Part shown: one piece after another, positions 8,234-16,521 of the stretch
How the letters are laid out: every line of letters starts with the position of its first letter
Numbering within the stretch: the first letter of the stretch is position 1
Source of the DNA: CABQCM01 sp965145485
Lineage (GTDB): Bacteria; Bacillota; Clostridia; Oscillospirales; Acutalibacteraceae
Direction of reading: 5' to 3'
Assembly: GCA_965145485.1 (NCBI GenBank)
Contig: CBCTCU010000033.1
Coordinates: forward strand, 1-31,288
DNA: 31,288 bases
The notes under the pieces: generated by a model
Told to the model about the DNA's origin: nothing
Database searches by the model: none
What the model saw: the letters and a program-made list of their open reading frames with translations, nothing else
Translations under genes and position numbers: made by a program

Positions 8234-10333
8234 ATGGAAATCGGCAACTTCATCGTGCTCATTACCCTGTTTGGCTCTCTGCTCGCCCTGTGCTACGCTC
8301 TGCTCATGGCCCGCAGGGTCAAAAAATTCCCGGAGGGCACCGAGCGAATGCAAAAAATCTCGGCCTCCATCCGGACGGGGGCAAACGCCTACCTAAAAAG
8401 GCAGTATTCCATCGTGGCCATCTTTTTTGCCTGCATGTTCGTCGTGCTTGGCCTGCTGGCCTTTTTCGGTTATCTGACCTGGTTTATGCCCTTTGCCTTT
8501 CTCACCGGCGGCTTTTTTTCGGGGCTTTCGGGCTTTATCGGCATGCGCATCGCCACGACGGCCAACGCCCGCACGGCCAACGCCTGCACCCAAAGCCTCA
8601 ACAAAGGGCTGCGGGTAGCCTTCTCGGCCGGCTCGGTGATGGGCTTTACGGTGGTCGGGCTGGGGCTGCTTGATATTACAATCTGGTATTTCCTATTGAC
8701 CTACGTCTTCCAGCTCGCCCCGCAGGAGGTCGCCTCGACCATGGTCACCTTCGGCATGGGGGCTTCCTCCATGGCCCTGTTCGCCCGCGTGGGCGGCGGC
8801 ATCTTTACCAAGGCGGCCGACGTGGGCGCCGACCTCGTGGGCAAGGTGGAGGCCGGCATCCCCGAGGACGACCCCCGCAACCCCGCCGTCATCGCAGATA
8901 ACGTTGGCGACAACGTCGGCGACGTGGCCGGCATGGGCGCCGATCTTTACGAGTCCTACGTCGGCAGCATCCTTTCGGCATCGGCGCTGGGGGCGATGGC
9001 CTTCTCGGGCAGCAACCCGCTGCGCGCGCTGGCTATCCCCATGGCGCTCGCGGTCATCGGGATTATATGCTCGGTCATCGGCTCCCTCTTTGTCCGCACG
9101 GGGGAGAGCACCGATCAGCGCAAGCTGCTCGGCGCGCTGCGCCGGGGCACCAACCTGTCGGCCGTGTTGATCGCGGTGGCCGCTTTCCCCTTGGTCTGGT
9201 TTGTGCTCGGCAGGGAGCACATCGGCATCTATTTCGCCATCCTCGCCGGGCTCGTGGCGGGGGTACTCATCGGATTGTGCACCGAGTATTTCACCTCCGA
9301 CACCTACCGCCCGACCAAAAAGCTGGCCTCCACCTCCGAAACCGGCTCGGCCACCATCATCATCGGCGGGTTGAGCCTTGGCATGCTATCGACCGCCCTG
9401 CCCATCATCATCATATCGGCCTGCGTGCTGGTGGCCTTTTTCTGCGCCGGCGGGGTGGACGCCGCAACCAACGGCCTTTTCGGCGTGGCGGTGGCCGCGG
9501 TGGGCATGCTGTCCACCCTGGGTATCACCCTGGCGACCGACGCCTACGGGCCGGTGGCCGATAACGCGGGCGGCATCGCCGAGATGGCCGGCCTGGATCA
9601 GGAGGTCAGAAGGCGCACCGACGCCCTCGACTCGCTGGGCAACACCACCGCCGCCACCGGAAAGGGCTTTGCCATCGGCGCGGCGGCGCTGACCGCGCTG
9701 GCCCTGATCGCCTCCTACGTGGAAAAGATCCAGGAGATCGACGGCTTCCGGCTATCCGATTTGAATATGCAGATTATGAACCCGACCGTCCTGACCGGCT
9801 TCTTTATCGGCGCCTGCCTGCCCTTTGTCTTTGCCGCGCTGACCATGGAATCGGTCGGCCGCGCGGCCCAGAGCATCGTCAAGGAAGTGCGCCGCCAGTT
9901 TACCGAGAACAAGGGCCTGATGGACGGCAAGGCCGACCACGATTACAAGACCTGCGTCGACCTGTGCACCCGTTCCAGCCTGCGCGAGATGATCCTTCCC
10001 ACGATTGTGGCCATTGTCACGCCGGTGGTCGTCGGGCTCATCCTCGGCTTTAACGGCGTGATCGGGCTGCTCGCCGGCTCGACGGTAACCGGATTCCTGA
10101 TGGCCATATTCATGTCCAACTCGGGCGGCGCGTGGGATAACGCCAAGAAGTACATCGAGGGCGGCGCCTACGGCGGCAAGGGCAGCAAATGCCACAAGGC
10201 GGCGGTCGTGGGCGACACGGTGGGCGACCCCTTCAAGGATACCTCCGGCCCCTCGATCAACATCCTCATCAAGCTGCTCTCCATCGTCTCGATTGTATTT
10301 GCGGCATTGATCGTTAATTTCCATCTATTGTAA
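8234..10333 (+). CDS. hppA: Membrane-bound ion-pumping pyrophosphatase, K+-dependent type
   Basis: A 699-aa multi-spanning membrane enzyme (about 16 helices) that couples pyrophosphate hydrolysis to H+ and/or Na+ export. The substrate site motifs are FTKAADVGADLVGKVE (191-206) and DDPRNPAVIADNVGDNVGD (212-230), with DAYGPVADNAGGIAEM and GGAWDNAKKYIEGG further on. At residues 470-478 the sequence is NTTAATGKG; alanine rather than lysine at the diagnostic site places it in the K+-dependent class, many of which pump Na+. Length is typical. The start at 8234 gives the conserved N-terminus; the purine-rich GAGAGGAAAGG is about 12 nt upstream, rather far. Together with the polyphosphate genes just upstream it suggests use of PPi and polyphosphate as energy currency. 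Confidence 0.95.
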   Translation: MEIGNFIVLITLFGSLLALCYALLMARRVKKFPEGTERMQKISASIRTGANAYLKRQYSIVAIFFACMFVVLGLLAFFGYLTWFMPFAFLTGGFFSGLSGFIGMRIATTANARTANACTQSLNKGLRVAFSAGSVMGFTVVGLGLLDITIWYFLLTYVFQLAPQEVASTMVTFGMGASSMALFARVGGGIFTKAADVGADLVGKVEAGIPEDDPRNPAVIADNVGDNVGDVAGMGADLYESYVGSILSASALGAMAFSGSNPLRALAIPMALAVIGIICSVIGSLFVRTGESTDQRKLLGALRRGTNLSAVLIAVAAFPLVWFVLGREHIGIYFAILAGLVAGVLIGLCTEYFTSDTYRPTKKLASTSETGSATIIIGGLSLGMLSTALPIIIISACVLVAFFCAGGVDAATNGLFGVAVAAVGMLSTLGITLATDAYGPVADNAGGIAEMAGLDQEVRRRTDALDSLGNTTAATGKGFAIGAAALTALALIASYVEKIQEIDGFRLSDLNMQIMNPTVLTGFFIGACLPFVFAALTMESVGRAAQSIVKEVRRQFTENKGLMDGKADHDYKTCVDLCTRSSLREMILPTIVAIVTPVVVGLILGFNGVIGLLAGSTVTGFLMAIFMSNSGGAWDNAKKYIEGGAYGGKGSKCHKAAVVGDTVGDPFKDTSGPSINILIKLLSIVSIVFAALIVNFHLL

Positions 10334-10375
10334 TATACAGGGTATGTTCCCACCCCCTTTTGGATAAAATAAGGC

Positions 10376-10404
10376 TTGACACCCGCAGGCGGCGGGGGTA
10401 TCAT
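10376..10404 (+). promoter_or_regulatory. Sigma-A promoter of the small acidic membrane protein
   Basis: TTGACA (10376-10381), a GC-rich 17-bp spacer and TATCAT (10399-10404), about 70 bp before the next start codon and 43 bp after the hppA stop. Confidence 0.8.
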
Positions 10405-10475
10405 GAAAGGGAGCACCAATATCATCCAAAATCCCGGCGCCCTGTGAGCCGGAATACCGAAAAGGAGTGTACACT

Positions 10476-10706
10476 ATGGACGGCAAGAAAACTTTCTGGG
10501 CAATCGCGGTTGTGATTGCACTTGCTTCGATTGCGGCCGCGGTGGCTTATTTTGTGACCCGGTATGTCGGCAAGGGCGGCTACGACTGCGACTGTGACGA
10601 CCTGTACGACTACGACGATCTCGACGAGATGGACGATTGCGAGTGCGGCTGCATCAGCGACGCGAAGGACGACGCGTCGGAGGAAGCGGCATCGGACGAG
10701 GAATAA
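10476..10706 (+). CDS. Small single-pass membrane protein with acidic Cys-rich tail
   Basis: A 76-aa protein I do not recognise. AAGGAG lies 8 nt before the ATG at 10476; a GTG at 10467 is in frame but overlaps the ribosome site. Residues 7-29 are one membrane helix. The rest is a tail dominated by Asp/Glu with five cysteines: CDC at 38-40 and CECGC at 55-59, and a terminal EE-rich stretch. The tail could bind metal or calcium, but that is inference. It has its own promoter and strong terminator, so it is a complete one-gene unit. No function is assigned. Confidence 0.8.
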   Translation: MDGKKTFWAIAVVIALASIAAAVAYFVTRYVGKGGYDCDCDDLYDYDDLDEMDDCECGCISDAKDDASEEAASDEE

Positions 10707-10723
10707 TCCAACCGAATAAGCGA

Positions 10724-10768
10724 AAAACCCGGGAGAGCTTGCTGATAACAGCTCTCCCGGGTTTTGTT
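10724..10768 (+). terminator. Strong intrinsic terminator
   Basis: AAACCCGGGAGAGCT (10725-10739) pairs perfectly with AGCTCTCCCGGGTTT (10750-10764) around a 10-nt loop, followed by a short T-rich tract. It ends the small membrane protein transcript 18 nt after the stop codon. Confidence 0.92.
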
Positions 10769-11075
10769 GTGGTTTCGCATTCGTATCCACCCTCATCTTC
10801 CCCCCACAGGCCGAAAGGGCGATGGGCGCTAGGGCAAAAGCAAAGCATGTGAGAAAAGGGCCGACGGCGGGATAACAGCGGCTTTCTCTCGTGCTCCCAA
10901 CACGTTTGAGGCCGATATAAAGGCAAGCAAGCGTCAAAGGCTTGCCTGCCGGTTGGCCGCCCCGCCGGCGGAAGGCCATTTCACGATACGCGCGCAACCT
11001 CGCAATCCGCATCGTCCAAAAAGCGTGTGCATCCCGGCGGGGTAACGGCGCCATCGCGCCGGCGCGGGCGCCGCT
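10769..11075. other. Gene-free stretch between two convergent genes
   Basis: About 305 bp with no supportable gene. An 8-bp stem (AGGCAAGC at 10921-10928 with GCTTGCCT at 10940-10947) could help end the minus-strand sigma factor transcript, but it is not followed by a T-run on that strand. Confidence 0.5.
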
Positions 11076-12656
11076 TTACCCATCGAGCACAACAAAGGTG
11101 GTGGGCATTTCGAGCGGATTCCAGTCGGTGCTTAAGACCTTGGTGTCCACCAGGATACTGGCGGGGGCACAGACGGCATGAACAAACCGGCTGCTCAATT
11201 TCGCAATGGGGGCCGCCTGATTTTGTAAATGCGGGGGCGTGTGCTCGCTTAATATTTTCGTCGCCGTCCGGTCGAGCTGGGCGATCATCCCGCCGAGTTG
11301 ATCGCAGACAAACCCCTTGGCAAGATTCATCGCCTGGGTGTATTGGTTTGCGCGAAAGACCGGCATGGCAACCCGAAAGGCCTCCCCCTCTCGTAAAACA
11401 TAGCCTTTTTTGATCATCTGCGCCACGGCCTCCAGGTCGTATTCGCTCAAATGGCCCCAGCTTCCGCGCGCAATGTCGCAGAGGATGTCGACATACCGCG
11501 TGTTCCCGTAAAAATCGTGGTGGTCGCCTTTGGGCCTGGGCAGATAATCCAAGAAGTGGATACGGCCGCCCCGGCTGCCGCTCGCCTGCGAAACATGGAA
11601 TATATTTTGACGCGCCAGGGCGCTGTCCCTTTCGACCAGCCACACATAAGCGTGATCGCCCCAGGCGGTTTTGGGGAAGGAGGATGCCTCGTTGGCATCC
11701 AGAACGCCGGTAGAAAAAAGGGCGATCTGGGCCAGGACAAACGTCATCAGCTGCCAGCGAAGGGATACATCCGAAAATCCATTGCCTTGAAAGCCGATGC
11801 TCTTGAAATCCTCAAGGCGCGTCTCGAGAAACGCGCGCATCGCGCCGGCCATGTCCTCATAGATTGCCGCTGCCTGACGGCCAATTTCATCCGCGTAATC
11901 CGACGTCAGGATAATGACGTTGGCTTTGCAGCGGCTTGCGTCCCTGACCAGGATTTCTTTATCCAAAAGAGCCTGGATTTCCTCATCGAGATAGGCAAGC
12001 GGGATACCCGTTTCCAGGCTGATCTGTTCTGCGGTCAGAGCGTCGTTATAGCAGGCGTTCACAATATTCTGCCGCACCTTGCTCTGCATAAAGTCCCAAA
12101 AGCGGTTTGGCCCCGAGCCGTTGTAGTTCGGTATCAGGTTTTTGGGGTTGTAACTGAGGGCGCCAAGCTTGCGTTCCATCATCATTCCTTCTTTCAATTT
12201 TTTTCTTGACTTGAAAAGCAAATATTTTACCATGCTTTCGCTGATGTCGAGGCTATGGGCGATTTCGGAACACGACATGCGGTCGATGTAGTACAAAATG
12301 GTTGCGCGGCGGTATTTCTCAGACAGTAGGGATAATTCCCGCCGGAGAAGGTAAAGGTCGGCGTCGTCCTTTTCGAACTCCAAACGATCTTGCGCGGCAA
12401 TCTCGTCGGTCAACTCGCACGTGCGCCCTTTCGCCCTTTTCCTGCACCATTGCTTGTACACGTTGCCGGCGACCGACCACATGAAAGCGTAAAAGGCCTC
12501 GTGATCCCGTAGATTCCGCGACGACTTGACCAGCTCGCAGAGGATATCCTGGCATAAATCCTCCGCTTCCTGCCGGTTCGGCGTCCTGGCCATACAATAG
12601 GTGAAAATGGTTTTTGATGCTTCGGTAATTTTTTCATCCAACCGGTGGTCGTTCAT
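11076..12656 (-). CDS. Sigma-70 family (ECF-like) factor with long C-terminal extension
   Basis: A 526-aa protein. The start at 12656 has GGAAGGG upstream; the open frame extends further but unsupported. Residues about 10-75 are sigma region 2 (EAEDLCQDILCEL, then FMWSVAGNVYKQW). Residues about 102-158 are region 4, with the helix-turn-helix in CSEIAHSLDISESMVKYLL. Ordinary ECF factors end here, near 170-200 aa. This one continues for about 350 residues, with a probable second winged helix at 207-237 (LTAEQISLETGIPLAYLDEE) and a large uncharacterised region to the C-terminus that may be a built-in sensor or anti-sigma-like domain. It is divergent from the collagen-like gene with 262 bp between the two starts, so it may control that gene. 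No separate anti-sigma gene is adjacent. Confidence 0.85.
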   Translation of the reverse strand: MNDHRLDEKITEASKTIFTYCMARTPNRQEAEDLCQDILCELVKSSRNLRDHEAFYAFMWSVAGNVYKQWCRKRAKGRTCELTDEIAAQDRLEFEKDDADLYLLRRELSLLSEKYRRATILYYIDRMSCSEIAHSLDISESMVKYLLFKSRKKLKEGMMMERKLGALSYNPKNLIPNYNGSGPNRFWDFMQSKVRQNIVNACYNDALTAEQISLETGIPLAYLDEEIQALLDKEILVRDASRCKANVIILTSDYADEIGRQAAAIYEDMAGAMRAFLETRLEDFKSIGFQGNGFSDVSLRWQLMTFVLAQIALFSTGVLDANEASSFPKTAWGDHAYVWLVERDSALARQNIFHVSQASGSRGGRIHFLDYLPRPKGDHHDFYGNTRYVDILCDIARGSWGHLSEYDLEAVAQMIKKGYVLREGEAFRVAMPVFRANQYTQAMNLAKGFVCDQLGGMIAQLDRTATKILSEHTPPHLQNQAAPIAKLSSRFVHAVCAPASILVDTKVLSTDWNPLEMPTTFVVLDG

Positions 12657-12918
12657 TACCCATACCCTTCCATCGTTTGAAAGCTTCTGTTGATATAGTG
12701 AATGATGTTGGCAAACGGTTAGCCTTTTTTTATCATAAATTCGTTCGTTACGATGATGTATTCCCGCCTGCTTGTCCCGGTGCAGGCAACGCACGGCACA
12801 AGGCCGGCCGTTGGTCCAAGATGGCGATCATCCGATTGGCAACCTTTGTCCGCCTCTTCATACAATGGTATTGGAGCCCCTACCTCCATTTCGTATATCA
12901 AATTCAGGAGGCTATTGT
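12657..12918. other. Shared divergent upstream region, sigma factor / collagen-like gene
   Basis: This region holds the 5' leaders of both divergent genes. I did not find a convincing vegetative promoter on either strand, which fits use of an alternative sigma factor. A CATACAAT word on the plus strand at about 12859 faintly resembles a sigma-K -10 box, but its -35 spacing is poor. Confidence 0.4.
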
Positions 12919-14637
12919 ATGAAGATTTATTCCTGCTATCCATCCGATGAGGATAGCTGTCCGCAGCCTTGCTGCCCGTGCCCTTGTCCGTGTCCATGCC
13001 CGGTCCCGGTGCCCGGTCCGACGGGGCCCACCGGCGCGACGGGCGCTACCGGCAACACCGGGCCGACCGGCAATACCGGACCGGACGGTCAGGCCGATAC
13101 CATCACCATCCGCAGTACCATTACCGGAGAGCCGGGTACCCCCGCCCAGGTCATCGATTCGACTGGTTCTCCCGATCACGTGCTCGATTTTATTATACCA
13201 CGCGGATACACCGGCGCAACCGGTGAGACTGGCGCAACGGGCGCCACCGGAGCGACGGGTGAAGCTGGCGCTACCGGGGCAACCGGCGTGACCGGCGCCA
13301 CTGGTGCAACCGGCCCGACTGGTACTGCTGGTGCGACAGGTCACACCGGGCCTACCGGCCCCACTGGATCCACCGGGGCTACGGGCGCTACCGGAACTGG
13401 CGTTACCGGGCCGACTGGACCCACTGGCCCGACCGGGCCCACCGGGGCTACCGGACCGACTGGGCCCACTGGCGCGACTGGCCCGGCGGGTACGGATGGC
13501 GTCACCGGCGCAACGGGCGCACAAGGAGAAACGGGGGTAACCGGTGCGAGCGGACGAGGTGTCATGGTAAATTCCACCACCACGGCCGAACCCGGCGTCC
13601 CCGCCAGCGTAACCGACAGCGGCGGTGCAAGCATGGCAATGCTCGACTTTGTTATCCCCCGCGGTGCTACCGGTTTTGCCGGTGAAATGGGCCCGACCGG
13701 CCCAACTGGAACCACTGGCGCAACGGGTGCCACCGGCCCTACTGGCGCGACTGGTTTCGCCGGTGAAGCAGGCCCGACTGGCCCCACCGGACCTACTGGC
13801 CCCACTGGGCCGACCGGACCGACCGGCACGGCTGGCGCGACGGGTCACACCGGGCCTACTGGTCCCACTGGGCCGACCGGACCGACCGGCACTGGCGTCA
13901 CCGGCCCCACTGGTCCCACCGGGGCGACTGGATACACTGGCCCGACCGGGCCCACCGGGCCGACTGGCACAGCTGGCGCGACGGGTCACACCGGGCCTAC
14001 TGGTCCGACCGGCCCGACCGGCACTGGCATTACCGGGCCCACTGGTCCTACCGGTGCTACGGGTGCTACCGGCCCGACCGGCAGAACAGGCCCGACGGGT
14101 AAGTGCCCATGCATCAAAGTCGGCAGCGTAACCACCAGCGACTCGGTCTTGGACGCACAAGTAACCAATTCCGGCACGCCGGATAATGCCATCTTGGACT
14201 TTGTCATCCCGCGCGGCGTCTCCGACACCGATTTTCTCGCCTTGGTGAATGCCGGCACACAAGCCCGTGAGGCAGGCGGGGCCCTCGTTTGGAAAGGCAA
14301 TTCTCTGACGCGGGGCAGCGCCATCGTCCACGAGGCCGGCGCCATCGCCGTGCAGATAAATCAGCCTGGGGTTTACCTGGCCGTCTTCCACGGCACTCTT
14401 TCGGCCGCGGCCGGCTTCTCCGCCCCCGCGACGGCCATCGTGCAGCTCACCCTAAACGGTTCCCCGATTCCCGGCGCGACGGCGCGGCAGACCGTCGCCT
14501 CCAGCGACGCTGTGGCCGCCCTGGCAATCAGCCTGCCCTTCGAGGCAACCGGCGCCAGCCGGCTGGAAGTTACGATGCAAAATGGCGGCCTTGCGCTGGA
14601 CGACACCGCGCTGACGGTCATTCGGCTGGGCAACTGA
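12919..14637 (+). CDS. Collagen-like repeat surface protein with BclA/TNF-like C-terminus
   Basis: A 572-aa protein; AGGAGG lies 7 nt before the ATG at 12919. The N-terminus is short and Cys/Pro-rich (CCPCPCPCPCP, then PVPVPGPTG). Long Gly-X-Y stretches follow, mostly GPTG and GATG, typical of bacterial collagen-like fibres on exosporia or cell surfaces, in which threonines are often glycosylated. Three non-collagen modules interrupt them (about residues 63-98, 215-250, 396-436), each ending LDFIIPRG or LDFVIPRG. The last 135 residues look like a BclA-type/C1q-TNF jelly-roll trimerisation head (GVYLAVFHGTLSAAA, later LEVTMQNGG). There is no standard signal peptide, as in exosporium proteins. 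The sporulation link is inference. The divergent sigma factor is the likely regulator. Confidence 0.88.
   Translation: MKIYSCYPSDEDSCPQPCCPCPCPCPCPVPVPGPTGPTGATGATGNTGPTGNTGPDGQADTITIRSTITGEPGTPAQVIDSTGSPDHVLDFIIPRGYTGATGETGATGATGATGEAGATGATGVTGATGATGPTGTAGATGHTGPTGPTGSTGATGATGTGVTGPTGPTGPTGPTGATGPTGPTGATGPAGTDGVTGATGAQGETGVTGASGRGVMVNSTTTAEPGVPASVTDSGGASMAMLDFVIPRGATGFAGEMGPTGPTGTTGATGATGPTGATGFAGEAGPTGPTGPTGPTGPTGPTGTAGATGHTGPTGPTGPTGPTGTGVTGPTGPTGATGYTGPTGPTGPTGTAGATGHTGPTGPTGPTGTGITGPTGPTGATGATGPTGRTGPTGKCPCIKVGSVTTSDSVLDAQVTNSGTPDNAILDFVIPRGVSDTDFLALVNAGTQAREAGGALVWKGNSLTRGSAIVHEAGAIAVQINQPGVYLAVFHGTLSAAAGFSAPATAIVQLTLNGSPIPGATARQTVASSDAVAALAISLPFEATGASRLEVTMQNGGLALDDTALTVIRLGN
13089..14217 (+). 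repeat. Coding repeats: collagen triplets and three LDF(I/V)IPRG modules
   Basis: Within the collagen-like gene the DNA is built from 9- and 18-bp units encoding GPT/GAT. Three diverged copies of a roughly 37-codon module lie at about 13089-13206, 13558-13662 and 14100-14217. Each has the pattern I.ST(T)..EPG.PA.V..SG...A.LDFVIPRG. They are coding repeats rather than a non-coding array. Confidence 0.85.
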
Positions 14638-14789
14638 AGCCCACCGGCCCGGGCCAATAAGGACAAATCCAGCCCCCACGGATAGAATCCCCCCGATTTT
14701 GTGAAAGCTTCAACCCGCTCCCACATTTCTCAGAAAAGGCCTGCATGCTTTAGGCAACGTCCCATAAGGAAGTAAAAAGAATTTTGGTA
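14638..14789. other. Junction between host sequence and the mobile element
   Basis: Non-coding DNA where composition changes from GC-rich host style to the more AT-rich element. The recombinase of the element ends just to the right, and such recombinases usually sit next to an attachment site. The exact end cannot be set because the other end is outside the window. Confidence 0.45.
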
Positions 14790-14819
14790 GGAACCGGCGT
14801 GTCAAGTCACGCCGGTTCC
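14785..14819 (-). terminator. Terminator overlapping the recombinase stop codon
   Basis: GGAACCGGCGTG (14790-14801) pairs perfectly with CACGCCGGTTCC (14808-14819) around a 6-nt loop. On the minus strand it is followed by TACCAAAATTCTTTTT. The last recombinase codons and the TGA at 14809-14807 lie inside the stem-loop. Confidence 0.7.
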
Positions 14820-16447
14820 GATTCGTTTAAGGACTCCCTTCCAATCTTCAAAGGAATGCGGATTTGCCCCACATAGGTGAAATACAGGTCGATTCGCACC
14901 TGCTTCCTTCCGTTCTCCCTTACCGGGCTGTGCACCACGATCCTGCTCACAAGCTCATTGAGGATGGCGGCGTCGAGTTCCGGAATATCCAGGTACTTGT
15001 CCACCAGCTTCAGAAACTCATTCACATCGGAAACCTGCCCGGCCTGTGTTTCAATTTCCCGTTCCAGTACGGCGGCAAGCTGCTCAATCTCTGCCTGCTC
15101 CTTCTCATATTGGCGGGATAATTTTAGGTACCGGCTGTCAGACAGCTTGCCCAGCACATTGTCCTCATAGATATGCTGGATAATCCGGTCCAAGTCCTCC
15201 ATCCGCTTCTTCGCCCCTGAGAGGGCTTTCTGTTTTTCTGCCAGTTCGGCCTTGCGGCTTTCCTCGTCCTGCGCCAGCATTTCCAGCTTGAAATCCTTCC
15301 GGAACATACGGACATAACTCAATGTCTGCCGTATGGTTTCCAGCACAATCCGGTAAAGCACCTGTTCCCGGATATAGTGGATTTTGCAGGAGCCGGTGTT
15401 GCTCTTGTAATTGGAGCAGACAAAATGATTCTGGCTGTCGTCTTTGTAGGTATTGCAGGTGCAGAAATACAGCTTGGCCCCGCAGTCGGCGCAGTAGAGC
15501 AGGCCGGAGAAAATGCTGGTTCTTCCTGTTTTTGTCGGCCTGCGTTTGTTCTTCCGAAGTTCCTGTACCCGTTCCCACTGTCCCTTGTCAATGATGGCGG
15601 GCTGGGTATCCTCAAAAATGCGCTGGTTCTCAACCGGGTTTTCCATCCGCTTTTTGAATTTCAGGGACTTGGTATAGGTCTTGAAGTTCACGGTACAGCC
15701 CGTGTACTCCCGCCGCTCCAAAATTCTAAGCACGGCGTTGGTATTCCAACGGTATAGGTTCTCCGGCATAGCCCAGCCCTTTTGCCTGGCGTGATAGGCG
15801 GTAACAGTCAGCACCTTGTCGGCTGTGAGGATTTTGGCGATCTGCATGGGTCCTTTCCCCGCAATACAGAGGTTAAAGATACGCCGCACCACCTTTGCCG
15901 CTTCTTCATCCACAATCCATTTCTTTTTGTCCTGCGGGTCTTTTATGTAACCATAAGGCGGGTTGCTGGCAAGATGTTCCCCGGCTTCGCCCCGCATTTT
16001 TACCACCGCCCGGATTTTCTTGCTGGTATCCTTGGCGTAGTAGTCGTTGAATACATTTTTGAACACCGCAAAATCATTTTCCCCTTTGGCGCTGTCCACA
16101 TCGTCGTTGATGGCGATAAAGCGGACGTCATAGGCAGGAAAGATGAAATCCTGAAATCGCCCCATGTAGGAATACTCCCTGCCCAGCCGGGACAGGTCTT
16201 TGACAATCACAGCGGATACGCTGTAATCCTCCACATATCGCATCATCTCCTGGAACCCCGGCCTCTGGAAGCTGGTTCCAGAATATCCGTCGTCTATAAA
16301 GAATTGGATATTCCGAAACCCGTGTTCGGCAGCGTATTTGCTCAGCAGGGTTTTCTGATTGGTAATGGAATTGCTTTCCCCGTCCAGGGCGTCGTCCTGG
16401 CTCAGGCGGCAGTATAATGCGGTAATTTTTTCTGGCTGCTGGTTCAT
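14807..16447 (-). CDS. Large serine recombinase (resolvase, zinc ribbon, DUF4368-type C-terminus)
   Basis: A 546-aa site-specific recombinase that should integrate and excise the element. AAAGGAG lies 6 nt before the ATG at 16447. Residues 9-160 are the resolvase catalytic domain; S16 in YCRLSQDD is the expected nucleophile, with the DLSRLGR motif near residue 83. Residues about 175-290 are the recombinase DNA-binding domain (YGYIKDPQDKKKW, YRWNTNAVLRILERREYTG). A zinc ribbon follows at about 325-365 (CADC...C.C...C...C), then a coiled coil at about 385-450 and a DUF4368-like tail. It looks intact and of normal length. It is the outermost gene of the element, adjacent to its presumed end. Confidence 0.94.
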   Translation of the reverse strand: MNQQPEKITALYCRLSQDDALDGESNSITNQKTLLSKYAAEHGFRNIQFFIDDGYSGTSFQRPGFQEMMRYVEDYSVSAVIVKDLSRLGREYSYMGRFQDFIFPAYDVRFIAINDDVDSAKGENDFAVFKNVFNDYYAKDTSKKIRAVVKMRGEAGEHLASNPPYGYIKDPQDKKKWIVDEEAAKVVRRIFNLCIAGKGPMQIAKILTADKVLTVTAYHARQKGWAMPENLYRWNTNAVLRILERREYTGCTVNFKTYTKSLKFKKRMENPVENQRIFEDTQPAIIDKGQWERVQELRKNKRRPTKTGRTSIFSGLLYCADCGAKLYFCTCNTYKDDSQNHFVCSNYKSNTGSCKIHYIREQVLYRIVLETIRQTLSYVRMFRKDFKLEMLAQDEESRKAELAEKQKALSGAKKRMEDLDRIIQHIYEDNVLGKLSDSRYLKLSRQYEKEQAEIEQLAAVLEREIETQAGQVSDVNEFLKLVDKYLDIPELDAAILNELVSRIVVHSPVRENGRKQVRIDLYFTYVGQIRIPLKIGRESLNESEPA

Positions 16448-16521
16448 TTGCTTCTCCTTTCTGTTCAGGCAGCCAAGTAAACGGTTGCCCTTATTATAAC
16501 GCTCCGATTGGCTTTTTGCAG

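Noticed and set aside
8112..8396. Plus-strand open frame overlapping the hppA start
   Set aside because: It is out of frame with hppA, begins upstream of the mapped promoter's expected transcript start, and has no family pattern.
12850..12870. Sigma-K-like promoter before the collagen-like gene
   Set aside because: Only the CATA...T word fits; the -35 part and spacing are poor, so I do not list it as a promoter.
13000..14110. CRISPR-like periodic repeats
   Set aside because: Repeats are in-frame collagen triplets without unique spacers, and no cas genes are near.
12904..14391. Long minus-strand open frame through the collagen-like gene
   Set aside because: It is a mirror of the Gly-Pro-Thr codon repeats with no start signal or family pattern.
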